A program made the position numbers and the translations under genes. Shown piece by piece: positions 16,343 through 25,043 of a stretch of DNA of 64,000 nt; the stretch's first letter is position 1; every line of letters begins with the position of its first letter. Below the pieces are notes generated by a model. It was not told where the DNA came from. It saw only the letters and a program-made list of their open reading frames with translations, and made no database searches. This DNA is from JAFAXD01 sp051985675 (GTDB lineage Bacteria; Pseudomonadota; Alphaproteobacteria; Rhizobiales; Xanthobacteraceae), in assembly GCA_051985675.1 (NCBI GenBank), contig JBPYFJ010000144.1, positions 5,670 to 69,669 on the forward strand, written 5' to 3'.

Positions 16343-17512
16343 ATGCACAGCACCGACCGGATTCTCACGACCCACGCCGGCAGCCTGCCGCGGCCCAACG
16401 ACGTGGTCGAAATGGTGCGAGCCCGCGCGCGCGGCGATCGTCGCGATGATGCCGCCGATGCCGCCCGGTTGCGCGGCGCCGTCGCCGAGGTGGTGCGCAA
16501 GCAGGCCGATATCGGGCTCGACATCGTCGATGATGGTGAGTTCGGCAAGCCGAGCTTCGTGACCTATGTGCGCGAGCGGCTCGGAGGTTTGACGGAGGTT
16601 GGCCCGGCGCGCAGCAATCCGTGGGGCGGTTCGCGCGACGCGCTCGCGTTTCCGGATTTCTACCGCAAGCAAGGCACATCGGTGAGCCGCCAGCCGCTGA
16701 CCGGCGCCACTGCGCCGATCACCTACACGGGAGCGGCCGCGCTCAAGACCGATCTCGAAAACCTGAAGGCGGCGATGCAGGGCCTCGATATTGCCGGCGC
16801 GTTCGTGCCGTCGATTTCGCCCGCCAACATCGAAAACTGGAACGAAAATCACTACTACAAGACGGCTGAGGAATATCTCACCGCCATCTGCGATGCGATG
16901 CACGAGGAATACAAGGCGATTGTCGACGCCGGTTTCTATCTGCAGATCGACGATCCTCGGCTTGTCACCTATTACATGTTGCAGCCGAACGCTTCGGTGG
17001 CCGACTGCCGCAAGTGGGCGGCGCAGCGGGTCGAGGCGCTCAATTACGCGCTACGCGATATTCCGCCGGAGAAGGTGCGCTATCACACCTGCTACTCCAT
17101 CAACATGGGCCCGCGCCTGCACGACATGCAGGCAAAAGATATCGCGGACGTGATCCTGAAGATCCGCGCCGGCGCGTTTTCGTTCGAGGCGTCGAACCCG
17201 CGCCACGAGCACGAATGGGCGGTGTGGTGCGAGGCCAAGAAACCGGCCGACACGGTGCTGATTCCGGGCGTCGTCACCCATTGCTCGGTGCTGGTCGAAC
17301 ATCCCGAGCTGGTGGCCGAGCGGCTCGTGAAATACGCCAATGCGGTCGGGCGCGAGAACGTGATCGCCGGCACTGACTGCGGGTTTGCGACCTTCGCGGG
17401 CTCGGACGAAATCGACCCGGCCATTGCCTGGGCAAAGCTCACTGCGCTGGTCGAAGGGGCCGAGATCGCGAGCACGAGGTTATGGGGACGGCGTGCGAAG
17501 TCCGCGGCGTAG
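16343..17512 (+). CDS. Core MetE-like methyltransferase (second copy)
   Basis: 389 residues, catalytic barrel only, opening STDRILTTHAGSLPRPND. The zinc ligands are H248 and C250 (HTC), E282 (SFEASN) and C346 (GTDCGF). It is diverged from the copy at 2215-3363 and belongs to the subgroup with the THAGSLPRP start. It probably transfers a methyl or alkyl group between a small donor and a thiol, without the folate domain of MetE. The gene follows livF in the same direction, separated by two palindromic repeats. The stop TAG is within the left end of another repeat. Confidence 0.86.
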   Translation: MHSTDRILTTHAGSLPRPNDVVEMVRARARGDRRDDAADAARLRGAVAEVVRKQADIGLDIVDDGEFGKPSFVTYVRERLGGLTEVGPARSNPWGGSRDALAFPDFYRKQGTSVSRQPLTGATAPITYTGAAALKTDLENLKAAMQGLDIAGAFVPSISPANIENWNENHYYKTAEEYLTAICDAMHEEYKAIVDAGFYLQIDDPRLVTYYMLQPNASVADCRKWAAQRVEALNYALRDIPPEKVRYHTCYSINMGPRLHDMQAKDIADVILKIRAGAFSFEASNPRHEHEWAVWCEAKKPADTVLIPGVVTHCSVLVEHPELVAERLVKYANAVGRENVIAGTDCGFATFAGSDEIDPAIAWAKLTALVEGAEIASTRLWGRRAKSAA

Positions 17513-17596
17513 GATCGGTTGAGGCGCGTCGCGCCGAAACCCGTCACCGCAGCCACGCCAAACCGATGGGTTTTCCTGCGCTCAACCCATCCTACG
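17508..17596. repeat. GTAGGAT...ATCCTAC intergenic inverted repeat
   Basis: The left end CGTAGGATCGGTTGAGGCG and the right end CGCTCAACCCATCCTACG are imperfect inverted arms enclosing about 50 bases. This element type (GGGTTGAGCG arms, GTAGGAT tips) is frequent in Bradyrhizobium-like genomes. The tip supplies the TAG stop of the MetE-like gene. A degenerate relative is at 9418-9505. Confidence 0.72.
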
Positions 17597-17623
17597 AAAA
17601 CGGCGAGATTCACGGGCACCACC

Positions 17624-17896
17624 ATGGCGGTCTATGTCGACGACGCGATCTGGGCCTGGTCGGGCTGCCGCTGGTGTCACCTATTGGGTGACAACCTCGA
17701 CGAGCTGCATCGGTTCGCCGCGTTGCTCGGCATCAAGCGCACCTCGTTTCAATGCGCGCCGAAGACCGCAACCCCGCACTACGATCTGACCGGGTTCGAG
17801 CGGGCGCGGGCGGTGCGGCTCGGCGCCGTCGTGTGCAACCGGCAACAGATTGTCATCGTCAGCCGGCGGTCGCGGGCGAATTTGCGCCCGCGCTAG
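17624..17896 (+). CDS. DUF4031 domain-containing small protein
   Basis: 90 residues. MAVYVDDAIWAWSGCRWCHL, then the ELHRFAALLGI segment and the PHYDLTGFERARAVRLGAVV segment match the DUF4031 family, whose function is unknown. The frame is open farther upstream, but that part is inside the repeat; the ATG at 17624 agrees with family starts. Confidence 0.8.
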   Translation: MAVYVDDAIWAWSGCRWCHLLGDNLDELHRFAALLGIKRTSFQCAPKTATPHYDLTGFERARAVRLGAVVCNRQQIVIVSRRSRANLRPR

Positions 17897-18075
17897 CGCG
17901 ATCGCAGCCCCGACCGGGCCGAATCCGCTAGTGATTCCATCTGGATCGCACGCCCCCGCGGGAGTTGTTGCGGTGGCGCAACAGGCCCGCGAATTCACCG
18001 TCTTGCGGGCATTGCCCGGGTGCGTTCACGCCAGACGGCACCTAAGATGCGCGCCGGGGATTGGTGGGGGGTAAC

Positions 18076-18843
18076 ATGCGCACAGCAGTGATTGTGGCGA
18101 GCGCGCTTGCGGTCGCGTTGATCGGGCAGGCGGCGGCCGCCGACTTGCCGGTGGTGCCGGCCTATCGGGCTGCGCCCGTCCTGATTGGCTACAATTGGAA
18201 CGGCGTCTATATGGGCGCCAACGTCGGCTGGTCGGGGGCTCGATCCAACGTCTCGTGGACGCCGAACCTCTCGTCATTTGCGGGCGACGGCGCCGCCATT
18301 GCGGCGGCCTCAGCGAACCGCCTGACGTCCAACAGCGTCACCGGCGGTGCTCAGGCCGGCTACAATTGGCAGTCCGGCAATTTCCTCGCCGGTCTTGAAG
18401 GCGACGTCAGCTTCATGAACAACAATGCGCAGTTCAACACGACCGCGCCGAACCTGTCCGAATCCGCGCAGATGAATTGGCTGGTCACGGTCCGGCCGCG
18501 CGTCGGATACGTGTGGGACAATTGGCTGTTCTACGCCACCGGCGGCTGGGCGTACTCCAGGGTCACCTTCAACGACGCGGTCCTGAGCTCTGCAGGACAG
18601 ATCGGAACAACGTTCCAGCGGAACAAAAGCGGTTATGCGGTGGGTGCCGGCGTCGAATACGGCATTGCCGGCGGGTGGAGCGCAAAGCTCGAGTACCTGT
18701 ACGTGAACCTCGGTTCGGTCGATGGCTTCATGGGCCCGGGCGCGATCATCGGGGTCAATCACGATATGGTCGACAACATCGTACGGGTCGGCATCAACTA
18801 TCGGTTCGGCGGCGAACGCGAAGTCGTGGTGAAATACCCGTAG
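18076..18843 (+). CDS. Outer-membrane beta-barrel protein (Omp25/Omp31-like porin family)
   Basis: 255 residues. Signal peptide about 1-23 (ALAVALIGQAAAAD), then alternating amphipathic strands beginning YNWNGVYMGANVGWS and ending with the terminal barrel strand IVRVGINYRFGG. This is the small eight-stranded outer-membrane protein family abundant in Hyphomicrobiales (Omp25, Omp31, RopB). It is preceded by GGGGGG just before ATG 18076. It probably has a structural role in the envelope. A bidirectional terminator follows. Confidence 0.9.
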   Translation: MRTAVIVASALAVALIGQAAAADLPVVPAYRAAPVLIGYNWNGVYMGANVGWSGARSNVSWTPNLSSFAGDGAAIAAASANRLTSNSVTGGAQAGYNWQSGNFLAGLEGDVSFMNNNAQFNTTAPNLSESAQMNWLVTVRPRVGYVWDNWLFYATGGWAYSRVTFNDAVLSSAGQIGTTFQRNKSGYAVGAGVEYGIAGGWSAKLEYLYVNLGSVDGFMGPGAIIGVNHDMVDNIVRVGINYRFGGEREVVVKYP

Positions 18844-18852
18844 ACGAGACAA

Positions 18853-18877
18853 GCTCTCCCCGGTGCGTGGGGAGAGC
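18853..18877. terminator. Hairpin between convergent genes
   Basis: GCTCTCCCC (18853-18861), loop GGTGCGT and GGGGAGAGC (18869-18877) form a perfect 9-bp stem. It lies between the convergent stops of the outer-membrane gene and the binding-protein-like gene. T residues are lacking, so termination may need help or be partly factor-dependent. Confidence 0.6.
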
Positions 18878-18891
18878 CGCCTCGAGACCCA

Positions 18892-19767
18892 TCACGCAGC
18901 GTTGGTTGAAATCGAGCTCTCGTAGACCTTGGTGCCCATGCCGCTGTCGGCGAAGATGCTGTGGTCGGCGATCCACTTGAAGGTCTCGTCGAACACTTCC
19001 TTGGTATACGGCTCGAACACGATGCGCTCGCCCGGACCCCAACGGCGCGTGTCCATGATGGCGTGATAGCGGGCCGGAAATTCCTTCTTGTAGTAATGCG
19101 TATAGCGGTCGGGCCGCAGGTCGATGTCGCGCTGGGCCCGCTTGAGCGCGCGGAAGAACTTGCGCACGTCCTCGGGGTCGGGATTGCCGGTGATCATAGT
19201 GGTGATCATGAACGTGGCGTCGATGATCTTGCGGAACCCGAGCTGCTCCGCGAAGTAATAAGGCCCACTGAACAGCGTCGCCGCCGGCACTTTCTTGTCG
19301 ACCAGCAATTCCAGCCGCTTGAACAGCATGCCGTCGTTGAACGACAGGTTGATCTTGTCGGCCGGCATGAACTGCTCGAGCGCCTGGATAGTCGCATAGT
19401 GACTGCCGGACTGGTAGCCGACTGAGATCGGCACGCTGGCGAGGTCCTCGGGTTTCTTCACCGGCGAGTCCGCCGGGACAAACACACCGGCCGGCGACAC
19501 CGAGTAGACATCCGGGTAGAGCTTGCCGTGGCCGGTCGAGGCGGCGACGCCGACGGTCCAGTGGCAGGCGCAGCTGATGTCGGAGGTGCGGCCCTGCTCG
19601 AACGACTGGTAGGCGCCTTTCTTGACGCCCTGGTCGTGGATCTTGGCGTCGGTCTTCTGCACCTCTTCCTGGAATACGTAGTCCAGGCCCTCATCCTTGA
19701 AGTAGCCCTTCTCCTCGGCGACCCATTCCTGCAGCCGGAAGTGCGGCTGGATCACGAATTTTCCCAT
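18892..19767 (-). CDS. NMT1/SsuA-type substrate-binding-like protein without signal peptide
   Basis: 291 residues. IQPHFRLQEWVAEEKGYFKD and the PISVGYQSGSHYATIQALE segment resemble periplasmic binding proteins of the nitrate/sulfonate/pyrimidine (NMT1/THI5) fold. ATG 19767 has a perfect AAGGAGGA ribosome site, and no signal peptide precedes the fold, nor is one present in the short frame extension upstream. No ABC permease or ATPase adjoins. It may be a cytoplasmic ligand-binding or enzymatic relative (dihydroxyphthalate decarboxylase-like proteins share the fold). It sits downstream of a GntR regulator on the same strand and is probably co-transcribed with it. Confidence 0.8.
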   Translation of the reverse strand: MGKFVIQPHFRLQEWVAEEKGYFKDEGLDYVFQEEVQKTDAKIHDQGVKKGAYQSFEQGRTSDISCACHWTVGVAASTGHGKLYPDVYSVSPAGVFVPADSPVKKPEDLASVPISVGYQSGSHYATIQALEQFMPADKINLSFNDGMLFKRLELLVDKKVPAATLFSGPYYFAEQLGFRKIIDATFMITTMITGNPDPEDVRKFFRALKRAQRDIDLRPDRYTHYYKKEFPARYHAIMDTRRWGPGERIVFEPYTKEVFDETFKWIADHSIFADSGMGTKVYESSISTNAA

Positions 19768-19810
19768 GGCGTCCTCCTTATGCGCTCCGTTGTGCGGCCG
19801 GCCGGATGGC

Positions 19811-20554
19811 TCAGCAGCAGTTTCCGCGATGCTCGGCAACGCGCCGAGCCTTGATCATCTTGACGTGGTCATCCATCAGCTGCCGCGCGCCGGCGGCGTC
19901 GCGCATCTCGATCAGCGCGGCGAGCTCCTTGTGCACCTCGAGTACACGCCGCGCGACCTTCGCGGTCAGCGTGCGATTGCGGCGCGGCCACGATACGTGA
20001 TGCAGGGAGATGAACTGGGTCACCAGCACGCGGTTGTGCGAGGCTTCCGCCACCGCGAGGTGGAACTCGAGGCTCACGCGCGTGAACGCCTCGTTGTCGC
20101 CGAGCATCACGTCGGCGTCCGCGAGCAGGGCGCGCAGCCTGGCATGATCGGAGGCGGTGGCGTTGAGCGCGGCGAGCTCCGCCGCCATGCATTCGATCGC
20201 GCGCTGAGCGTCAAGGATCTCGCCCGCGGTGACGCCGGTGAGGTCGAGCTGCACGGCGAGCGCTTCCGCGAACAGGCGCGGGTTGCCGGGCGCGATGCGG
20301 GCGCCGCCTCCTTTGCCCATCTTGATCTCGACGATGCCGAGCGCCGCGAGCGTGCGCAGCGCATCGCGCGCCGCCATGCGGCTCACGTCGTAACGCTCGG
20401 CCAGCTCCTTTTCGGTGCCGAGGAAATCGCCCGGCTTGATCCTTTTCTCGAACAGATCGTCGCGCACCTGCGCGACAATGTGGGACGAGAGCGACGTCGC
20501 GCGGCCGGCGATGAAAAACCGCTTCTCGGTCAGGCTCGGCGCAAGCTTGTCCAT
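19811..20554 (-). CDS. GntR-family transcriptional regulator (FadR/FCD subfamily)
   Basis: 247 residues. The N-terminal winged helix (about 20-90) contains IVAQVRDDLFEKRIKPGDFL and YDVSRMAARDALRTLAALG. The C-terminal FCD helical effector domain has the metal-ligand pattern including EFHLAVAEASHN and the downstream DDHVKMIKAR. FCD regulators bind carboxylic acids through a metal and usually repress catabolic genes. The target is probably the adjoining binding-protein-like gene and/or the HpaB cluster at 21.7 kb. Confidence 0.9.
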   Translation of the reverse strand: MDKLAPSLTEKRFFIAGRATSLSSHIVAQVRDDLFEKRIKPGDFLGTEKELAERYDVSRMAARDALRTLAALGIVEIKMGKGGGARIAPGNPRLFAEALAVQLDLTGVTAGEILDAQRAIECMAAELAALNATASDHARLRALLADADVMLGDNEAFTRVSLEFHLAVAEASHNRVLVTQFISLHHVSWPRRNRTLTAKVARRVLEVHKELAALIEMRDAAGARQLMDDHVKMIKARRVAEHRGNCC

Positions 20555-20602
20555 GCGTGTCCTCGGGACGGCTTATAGCTCGCTCCTGAAAGATAGTAAA
20601 GA

Positions 20603-20635
20603 TATTATTTTATACTTGACGTATCAGTTGTGGAC
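20603..20635 (-). promoter_or_regulatory. AT-rich promoter region of the GntR gene
   Basis: The short gap between the LysR and GntR genes is strikingly AT-rich (TATTATTTTATAC) and contains the small inverted repeat ATAC-TTGAC-GTAT at 20612-20624. It is a plausible minus-strand promoter and operator for the GntR gene; no exact -35/-10 pair can be assigned with confidence. Confidence 0.4.
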
Positions 20636-21586
20636 CTATGTTTGCGCGGCTGAATGTCCCCGAAACAGCCGCGCAAACACCCCCCGGATCCACGCGTTGC
20701 CGGGGTCGCGGTGAAAGCGCTCGTGCCAGTACTGGTAGATCTCGATGCGCGGCAGCTTGATCGGCGGATCGAGGATCGCAAGCCCGAGATCGTCGGCGAG
20801 CGCGGAAGCGACCGAGGCTGGCAAGGTCGCGATTGCATCGGAATGCCGGGCGACCACCGCGGCCGCGGTGAACAGCGGCACCCGGCACACGATGTTGTCC
20901 GCCGGCACCGCCGCCTCGACGGCGCGCTCGGCCAGCTGGTTGGCGTGACCGGTGCCGGCGGTCGAGACCAATACGTGCTTTTCTCCCGCGAACGCGGCGG
21001 CACTCGGCGCCTTGCTTAAGCGCGGATGGCCGCGGCGCGCGACGCTGACATAACGCTCGGTCCACAGCCGCTGGCGGCGCACGCCCTTGATCAGCCCGGG
21101 AAACGACCCCATGGCGAAATCGACTGTGCCGGACTCGAGCCAGGACTCCAGATGCTGCGCGTCGAGCTGCATCGCGCGCAACCGCACGTGCGGCGCCTCC
21201 GCCGCGAGCAGCCGTACCAGCGGCGGCAACAGTTTGATCAGACCGGCGTCGACCACGCAGAAGTTGAACGTGCGGCTGGTCGATTTCGGATCGAACGGCA
21301 CGTGCTCGCTGCGCAGCGTGCGCATCTGCTCAATGATCGCGTGGATCGCGGGCTGCAGCGCCAGCGCCTTCGGGGTTGGCTCCATCCGCAGCGAGACGCG
21401 CACGAACAGCGGGTCGCCGAAGTAGCGGCGAAGCCGCGCCAGCGTCTTGCTCAGCGCCGGCTGCGTGACGTTGAGCAGGCGCGCCGCGCGGGTGAGACTG
21501 TGCTCGCGCAACAGAACGTCGAGCACCTGCAGATGATGCAGATCGATTTCGCCGGCATAACTGCTCGGAATGCCATTCATATCCAT
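20636..21586 (-). CDS. LysR-family transcriptional regulator
   Basis: 316 residues. The N-terminal helix-turn-helix reads DLHHLQVLDVLLREHSLTRA and LNVTQPALSKTLARLRRYFG. The C-terminal periplasmic-binding-like effector domain is of the NodD/LinR-like type (FDPKSTSRTFNFCVVDAG). It is divergent from the HpaB-type hydroxylase gene at 21672 with an 85-base shared intergenic region, the standard arrangement for a LysR activator of a catabolic operon. Confidence 0.9.
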   Translation of the reverse strand: MDMNGIPSSYAGEIDLHHLQVLDVLLREHSLTRAARLLNVTQPALSKTLARLRRYFGDPLFVRVSLRMEPTPKALALQPAIHAIIEQMRTLRSEHVPFDPKSTSRTFNFCVVDAGLIKLLPPLVRLLAAEAPHVRLRAMQLDAQHLESWLESGTVDFAMGSFPGLIKGVRRQRLWTERYVSVARRGHPRLSKAPSAAAFAGEKHVLVSTAGTGHANQLAERAVEAAVPADNIVCRVPLFTAAAVVARHSDAIATLPASVASALADDLGLAILDPPIKLPRIEIYQYWHERFHRDPGNAWIRGVFARLFRGHSAAQT

Positions 21587-21671
21587 CGATGAATAGTATA
21601 GGAGCCGCCCCGCGCGTAGGCTAGCTACAAATAGAAATCGTAAAGCTCACGCATCTTATGGGAGGACCTCC

Positions 21672-23213
21672 ATGATGCGGACCGGTGCGCAGTACCTCGC
21701 GGCGCTCGACGACGGCCGCACCGTCTGGGTCGGCAACCAAAAGATCGACAACGTCGCGACCCATCCGGCCACCCGCGACTACGCCCAGCGCACTGCCGAG
21801 TTCTTCGACCTGCATCACCGGCCCGAATTCCAGGACGTGCTCACCTTCGTCGACCCGCAGGGCGCGCGGCGCTCGATGACCTGGTTTCATCACCGCACCA
21901 AGAGCGAGCTCGTCCGCAAGCGCAAGTATCACGAATTCATCATGAAGCACTTCGTGGCGGCGTCGCTGCCGCGCACGCCCGATGTGCAGAACTACATCCT
22001 GGTCACCTACATCGACGACCCGGAACCGTGGGAGAAGAATGCCATCGGCGCCGACGGGCGCGGGCTCGCTGACAACATCCGCACGTTCTACCGGCACGCC
22101 ATGGAAAATGATCTGGTGTGCGCGCCGCACTTCATCGACCCGCAGGTCGATCGTTCGGATGCCAGCGCACACGGCACCTCGCCCGCGCTGCGCGTGGTCG
22201 CAGCCAACGATGAGGGCATCATCGTCAACGGCGTCAAGGCGATCGGTACCGGCTCCGCGTTCGCGGATTTCCTGCACCTCGGCGTATTCTTCCGCCCCGG
22301 CGCGAAGGGCGACCAGATCATCTATGGGGTCTGCCCGGCCAATCAGAAGGGCGTCACCATCGTATGCCGCGAGAGCGTGGTCGCAACCGATCCGGTCGAG
22401 CATCCGCTCGCCGCGCAGGGCGATGAGCTCGACTCCACGGTGCTGTTCGACAATGTGCTGATCCCGTGGAAATACGTATTCCACATCGGCAACCCGGAGC
22501 ACGCCAAGCTCTATCCGCAGCGCGTGTTCGATTGGGTGCACTATCACGCGCTGGTACGCCAGGCGGTGCGCGCCGAGCTGCTCGCCGGGCTTGCGATCCT
22601 GATGTCCGAGCATCTCGGCACCGCCAAGATCGACGCTGTGCAGGCGCGGCTCGCGCGCGTGATCGGGTTCCAGCAAACGACTTTCGCGCACGTACTGGCG
22701 GCGGAGGACAAGGGCTTCCACACGCCGGGTGGGCTCTACAAACCCGATGTGCAGCTGTTCAACTGGGGGCGCGTCTATTTCCTGCAGCACTTCGGCCAGA
22801 TGATCGACGAAGTGATCGATCTGTGCGGGCGCAGCGCCGTCATCTTTCCGACCGAGGCGCAATGGAACGACCCCACGATGCGCCCCTGGCTGGAGCGGCT
22901 CAACACCGGCGCGGCCGGCGCGCCCTACGACCGCATCAAGATCGCGCGCGTCATCCGCGACCTCTACCTGACCGACTGGGGCGGCCGGCTGTTCATGTTC
23001 GAGAACTTCAACGGCACGCCGCTGCAGACCCTGCTGTCGCTCACCATGAAGCGCGCCGAGTTCACCGGGGCGGGGCCGCTAGCCGCGTTTGCCCGCAAGG
23101 TGTGCGGCCTCGCAGCCGCCGAGGATAGGGCGACCGAGTACAAGGCAACCGCCGATTATGCCAAAGCCCAGGATGCGGGCCGGCCCGCGGTCACGCCGGT
23201 CGCCGCCGAGTAA
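21672..23213 (+). CDS. HpaB-type FADH2-dependent aromatic hydroxylase (4-hydroxyphenylacetate 3-monooxygenase family)
   Basis: 513 residues, full family length. It opens RTGAQYLAALDDGRTVWVGN and has the HpaB core segments HHRPEFQDVLTF, NDLVCAPHFIDPQVDRS and LFDNVLIPWKYVF, with the acyl-CoA-dehydrogenase-like fold. It should hydroxylate a phenol or heteroaromatic ring using reduced FAD delivered by a separate reductase. No HpaC-type reductase is nearby. A strong ribosome site (GGGAGGA) precedes ATG 21672. Followed by an AhpD-fold protein 43 bases later in what looks like an operon with the DoxX-type and GST genes. Confidence 0.92.
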   Translation: MMRTGAQYLAALDDGRTVWVGNQKIDNVATHPATRDYAQRTAEFFDLHHRPEFQDVLTFVDPQGARRSMTWFHHRTKSELVRKRKYHEFIMKHFVAASLPRTPDVQNYILVTYIDDPEPWEKNAIGADGRGLADNIRTFYRHAMENDLVCAPHFIDPQVDRSDASAHGTSPALRVVAANDEGIIVNGVKAIGTGSAFADFLHLGVFFRPGAKGDQIIYGVCPANQKGVTIVCRESVVATDPVEHPLAAQGDELDSTVLFDNVLIPWKYVFHIGNPEHAKLYPQRVFDWVHYHALVRQAVRAELLAGLAILMSEHLGTAKIDAVQARLARVIGFQQTTFAHVLAAEDKGFHTPGGLYKPDVQLFNWGRVYFLQHFGQMIDEVIDLCGRSAVIFPTEAQWNDPTMRPWLERLNTGAAGAPYDRIKIARVIRDLYLTDWGGRLFMFENFNGTPLQTLLSLTMKRAEFTGAGPLAAFARKVCGLAAAEDRATEYKATADYAKAQDAGRPAVTPVAAE

Positions 23214-23256
23214 GAGTTCAGCTACAACAGCAGTCGGACACGCAAAAGGACTGACG

Positions 23257-23913
23257 ATGGCCAAGCAACGGATCAGCTACGTTCCGCTCGAGCAGATGGA
23301 CGCGGAGATGCGCAAGGAGATGGAGCGCTGCCAGCGCGAGGGCACACCGCGGCCGGAAAGCTCGGCGGTGCGCGCCCATGTGCCGGCGTGCTTCTGGTTC
23401 TTCGCCAATTCCTGGCGCGACATTTTCCGCAACGGCGTGCTTGACCACGCCATCAAGGAGCTGTGCCGGCTTTATGTGTCGCGTTCGGTGCAGTGCGAAT
23501 ATTGCGGGAACCAGCGCTCCGTGAAGGCGACGGTAAGCGGCGCGGTGATCGAGGACCACGTACTCGACCTCCTCAACTTCGAAAAGTCGACCGCCTACAA
23601 CGAGCGCCAGAAGGCGGCGCTCGCCTATGCCGAGGCGATCACCTGGCACCTCGCGACCGACGATGCCTTTTGGGACCGCATGCATGCGCAGTTCAGCGAG
23701 CCGGAGCTGGTCGAGCTCGGCTGTGTGATCGGGCTCACGCTCGGGCAGCAGAGCTGGCTGCGGCTTCTCAACATCGAGCATCACGCGGTCATGGCCGGTA
23801 CCTCCGCCTCCATGGCGCCGGGCTTCGAGGACGCCAAGACGCTGGCGGCCAGCAAGTCGTCGGCGGACTATTGGGCGAAGCCCGCGCCGCAGCGCCCCGG
23901 AAAGGTGGCCTGA
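23257..23913 (+). CDS. Carboxymuconolactone decarboxylase/AhpD-like protein
   Basis: 218 residues. The AhpD-type active site is visible as CEYCGNQRS with two cysteines spaced as CxxC, inside the helical fold RLYVSRSVQCEYCG. A conserved DDAFWDRM and the GLTLGQQSW segment follow. Members are either decarboxylases of the beta-ketoadipate pathway or thiol-dependent peroxidases; the CxxC favours redox chemistry. It follows the HpaB-type gene, with AAAGGA before the ATG. Confidence 0.86.
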   Translation: MAKQRISYVPLEQMDAEMRKEMERCQREGTPRPESSAVRAHVPACFWFFANSWRDIFRNGVLDHAIKELCRLYVSRSVQCEYCGNQRSVKATVSGAVIEDHVLDLLNFEKSTAYNERQKAALAYAEAITWHLATDDAFWDRMHAQFSEPELVELGCVIGLTLGQQSWLRLLNIEHHAVMAGTSASMAPGFEDAKTLAASKSSADYWAKPAPQRPGKVA

Positions 23914-23925
23914 GCCGAGGCGATC

Positions 23926-24312
23926 ATGATCGGTCATGAAGCCTCATGGCTCGACGTCGCCGGACGCTTGCTGATCGCGGCGTTCTTCTTGTGGGTCGCA
24001 ATCACCAACCTGTCGCAGGCGCGCATCAAGGACCACATCGAGCGGCTCACGCTTTACAAGGCGCCGTTTCCAGCGCCGATGTTCTGGATCGGCGAGGCGC
24101 TGTCGATCGTGAGCGCGCTGCTCGTGCTCACCGGCTGGCAGGCGGTGATCGGCGTCTACGGCCTGATGCTGTTTCTGGTGCTGGCGACGGTGCTGCTGCT
24201 GCGCTTCTGGGAAGCGCCCAATCCGATGGCGCGCAACGGCATGCGGCTCGCGCTCCTGAGCAACACGGCGATCTTCGGTGGCCTGCTGCTGCTGTTGCAG
24301 AACGTGCGGTAG
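23926..24312 (+). CDS. DoxX-family small membrane protein
   Basis: 128 residues with four hydrophobic helices: LLIAAFFLWVAITNL, MFWIGEALSIVSALLVL, VIGVYGLMLFLVLATVLLL and NTAIFGGLLLLL. The pattern fits the DoxX/MauE-type family, whose members act in quinone-linked or redox processes. It lies 12 bases after the AhpD-like gene. Confidence 0.8.
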   Translation: MIGHEASWLDVAGRLLIAAFFLWVAITNLSQARIKDHIERLTLYKAPFPAPMFWIGEALSIVSALLVLTGWQAVIGVYGLMLFLVLATVLLLRFWEAPNPMARNGMRLALLSNTAIFGGLLLLLQNVR

Positions 24313-24414
24313 GCGGTAGCCGAATTCCACGGACGGCTCATCCGGGCTAAGGTCGGCCTCGGGCGCGGCCCCCCGGCCGTGCCGTCCCGCAACTGAATTC
24401 AATCGGAGCCGCCC

Positions 24415-25032
24415 GTGTTGAAGATCTACGGCCAAACCCGCTCGCGCACCTTCCGGGTGCTCTGGCTTTGCAAGGAATCCAACATCCCGTTCGAACAGGT
24501 GCCGCTTTCGATCCACGTCCCGAACGCGCAGGCGAAGGAAGAGTGGTACGTCAAGCTCAACCCCAACGCTCGCATTCCGACCATCGACGACGACGGCTTT
24601 GTGATGTGGGAGTCGGGTGCGATCAACCTCTACCTCGCCAAGAAGTACAAAAGCCCGCTATGGCCATCGACGCCGCAGGGCGAGGGCAATGCGCTGCAAT
24701 GGGCGTTCTTCGTTGCGAACGACGTCGAACCGCCGATGATCACGGTGTTCCAGAACCGGTTCGTGTTCCCGCCCGAGCGCCGCGATGCCGCTTTGGCGGA
24801 GTCGGCCGACAAGGTTCTGCGGCCGAAGCTCAAGGTGCTCGACGATTATCTGATGCAGCATCGCTATTTCGGCGGCGAGCGCTGGGACATGGCGGACTTC
24901 ATGGTGGCGAGCGTGATCTCGAGCCTCTATCAGATGAAGTACGACCTCTCTGCATTTCCCAAGCTGGAGCCTTGGCTCAAGGCGAGCCTCGCGCGTCCAG
25001 GTTCGCAAGAAGCGTTGAAGCTGCGGACGTAG
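24415..25032 (+). CDS. Glutathione S-transferase
   Basis: 205 residues. The thioredoxin-like N-terminal domain (about 1-80) includes KIYGQTRSRTFRVLWLC, the cis-proline segment RIPTIDDDG and the glutathione-binding WESGAINLYL. The helical C-terminal domain has WDMADFMVASVISSL with the usual buried Asp. Starts with GTG 24415 after CGGAG. Within an aromatic-hydroxylase cluster it may detoxify quinones, isomerise a ring-cleavage product or cleave a thioether. Confidence 0.9.
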   Translation: MLKIYGQTRSRTFRVLWLCKESNIPFEQVPLSIHVPNAQAKEEWYVKLNPNARIPTIDDDGFVMWESGAINLYLAKKYKSPLWPSTPQGEGNALQWAFFVANDVEPPMITVFQNRFVFPPERRDAALAESADKVLRPKLKVLDDYLMQHRYFGGERWDMADFMVASVISSLYQMKYDLSAFPKLEPWLKASLARPGSQEALKLRT

Positions 25033-25043
25033 ACGAGGATAAC

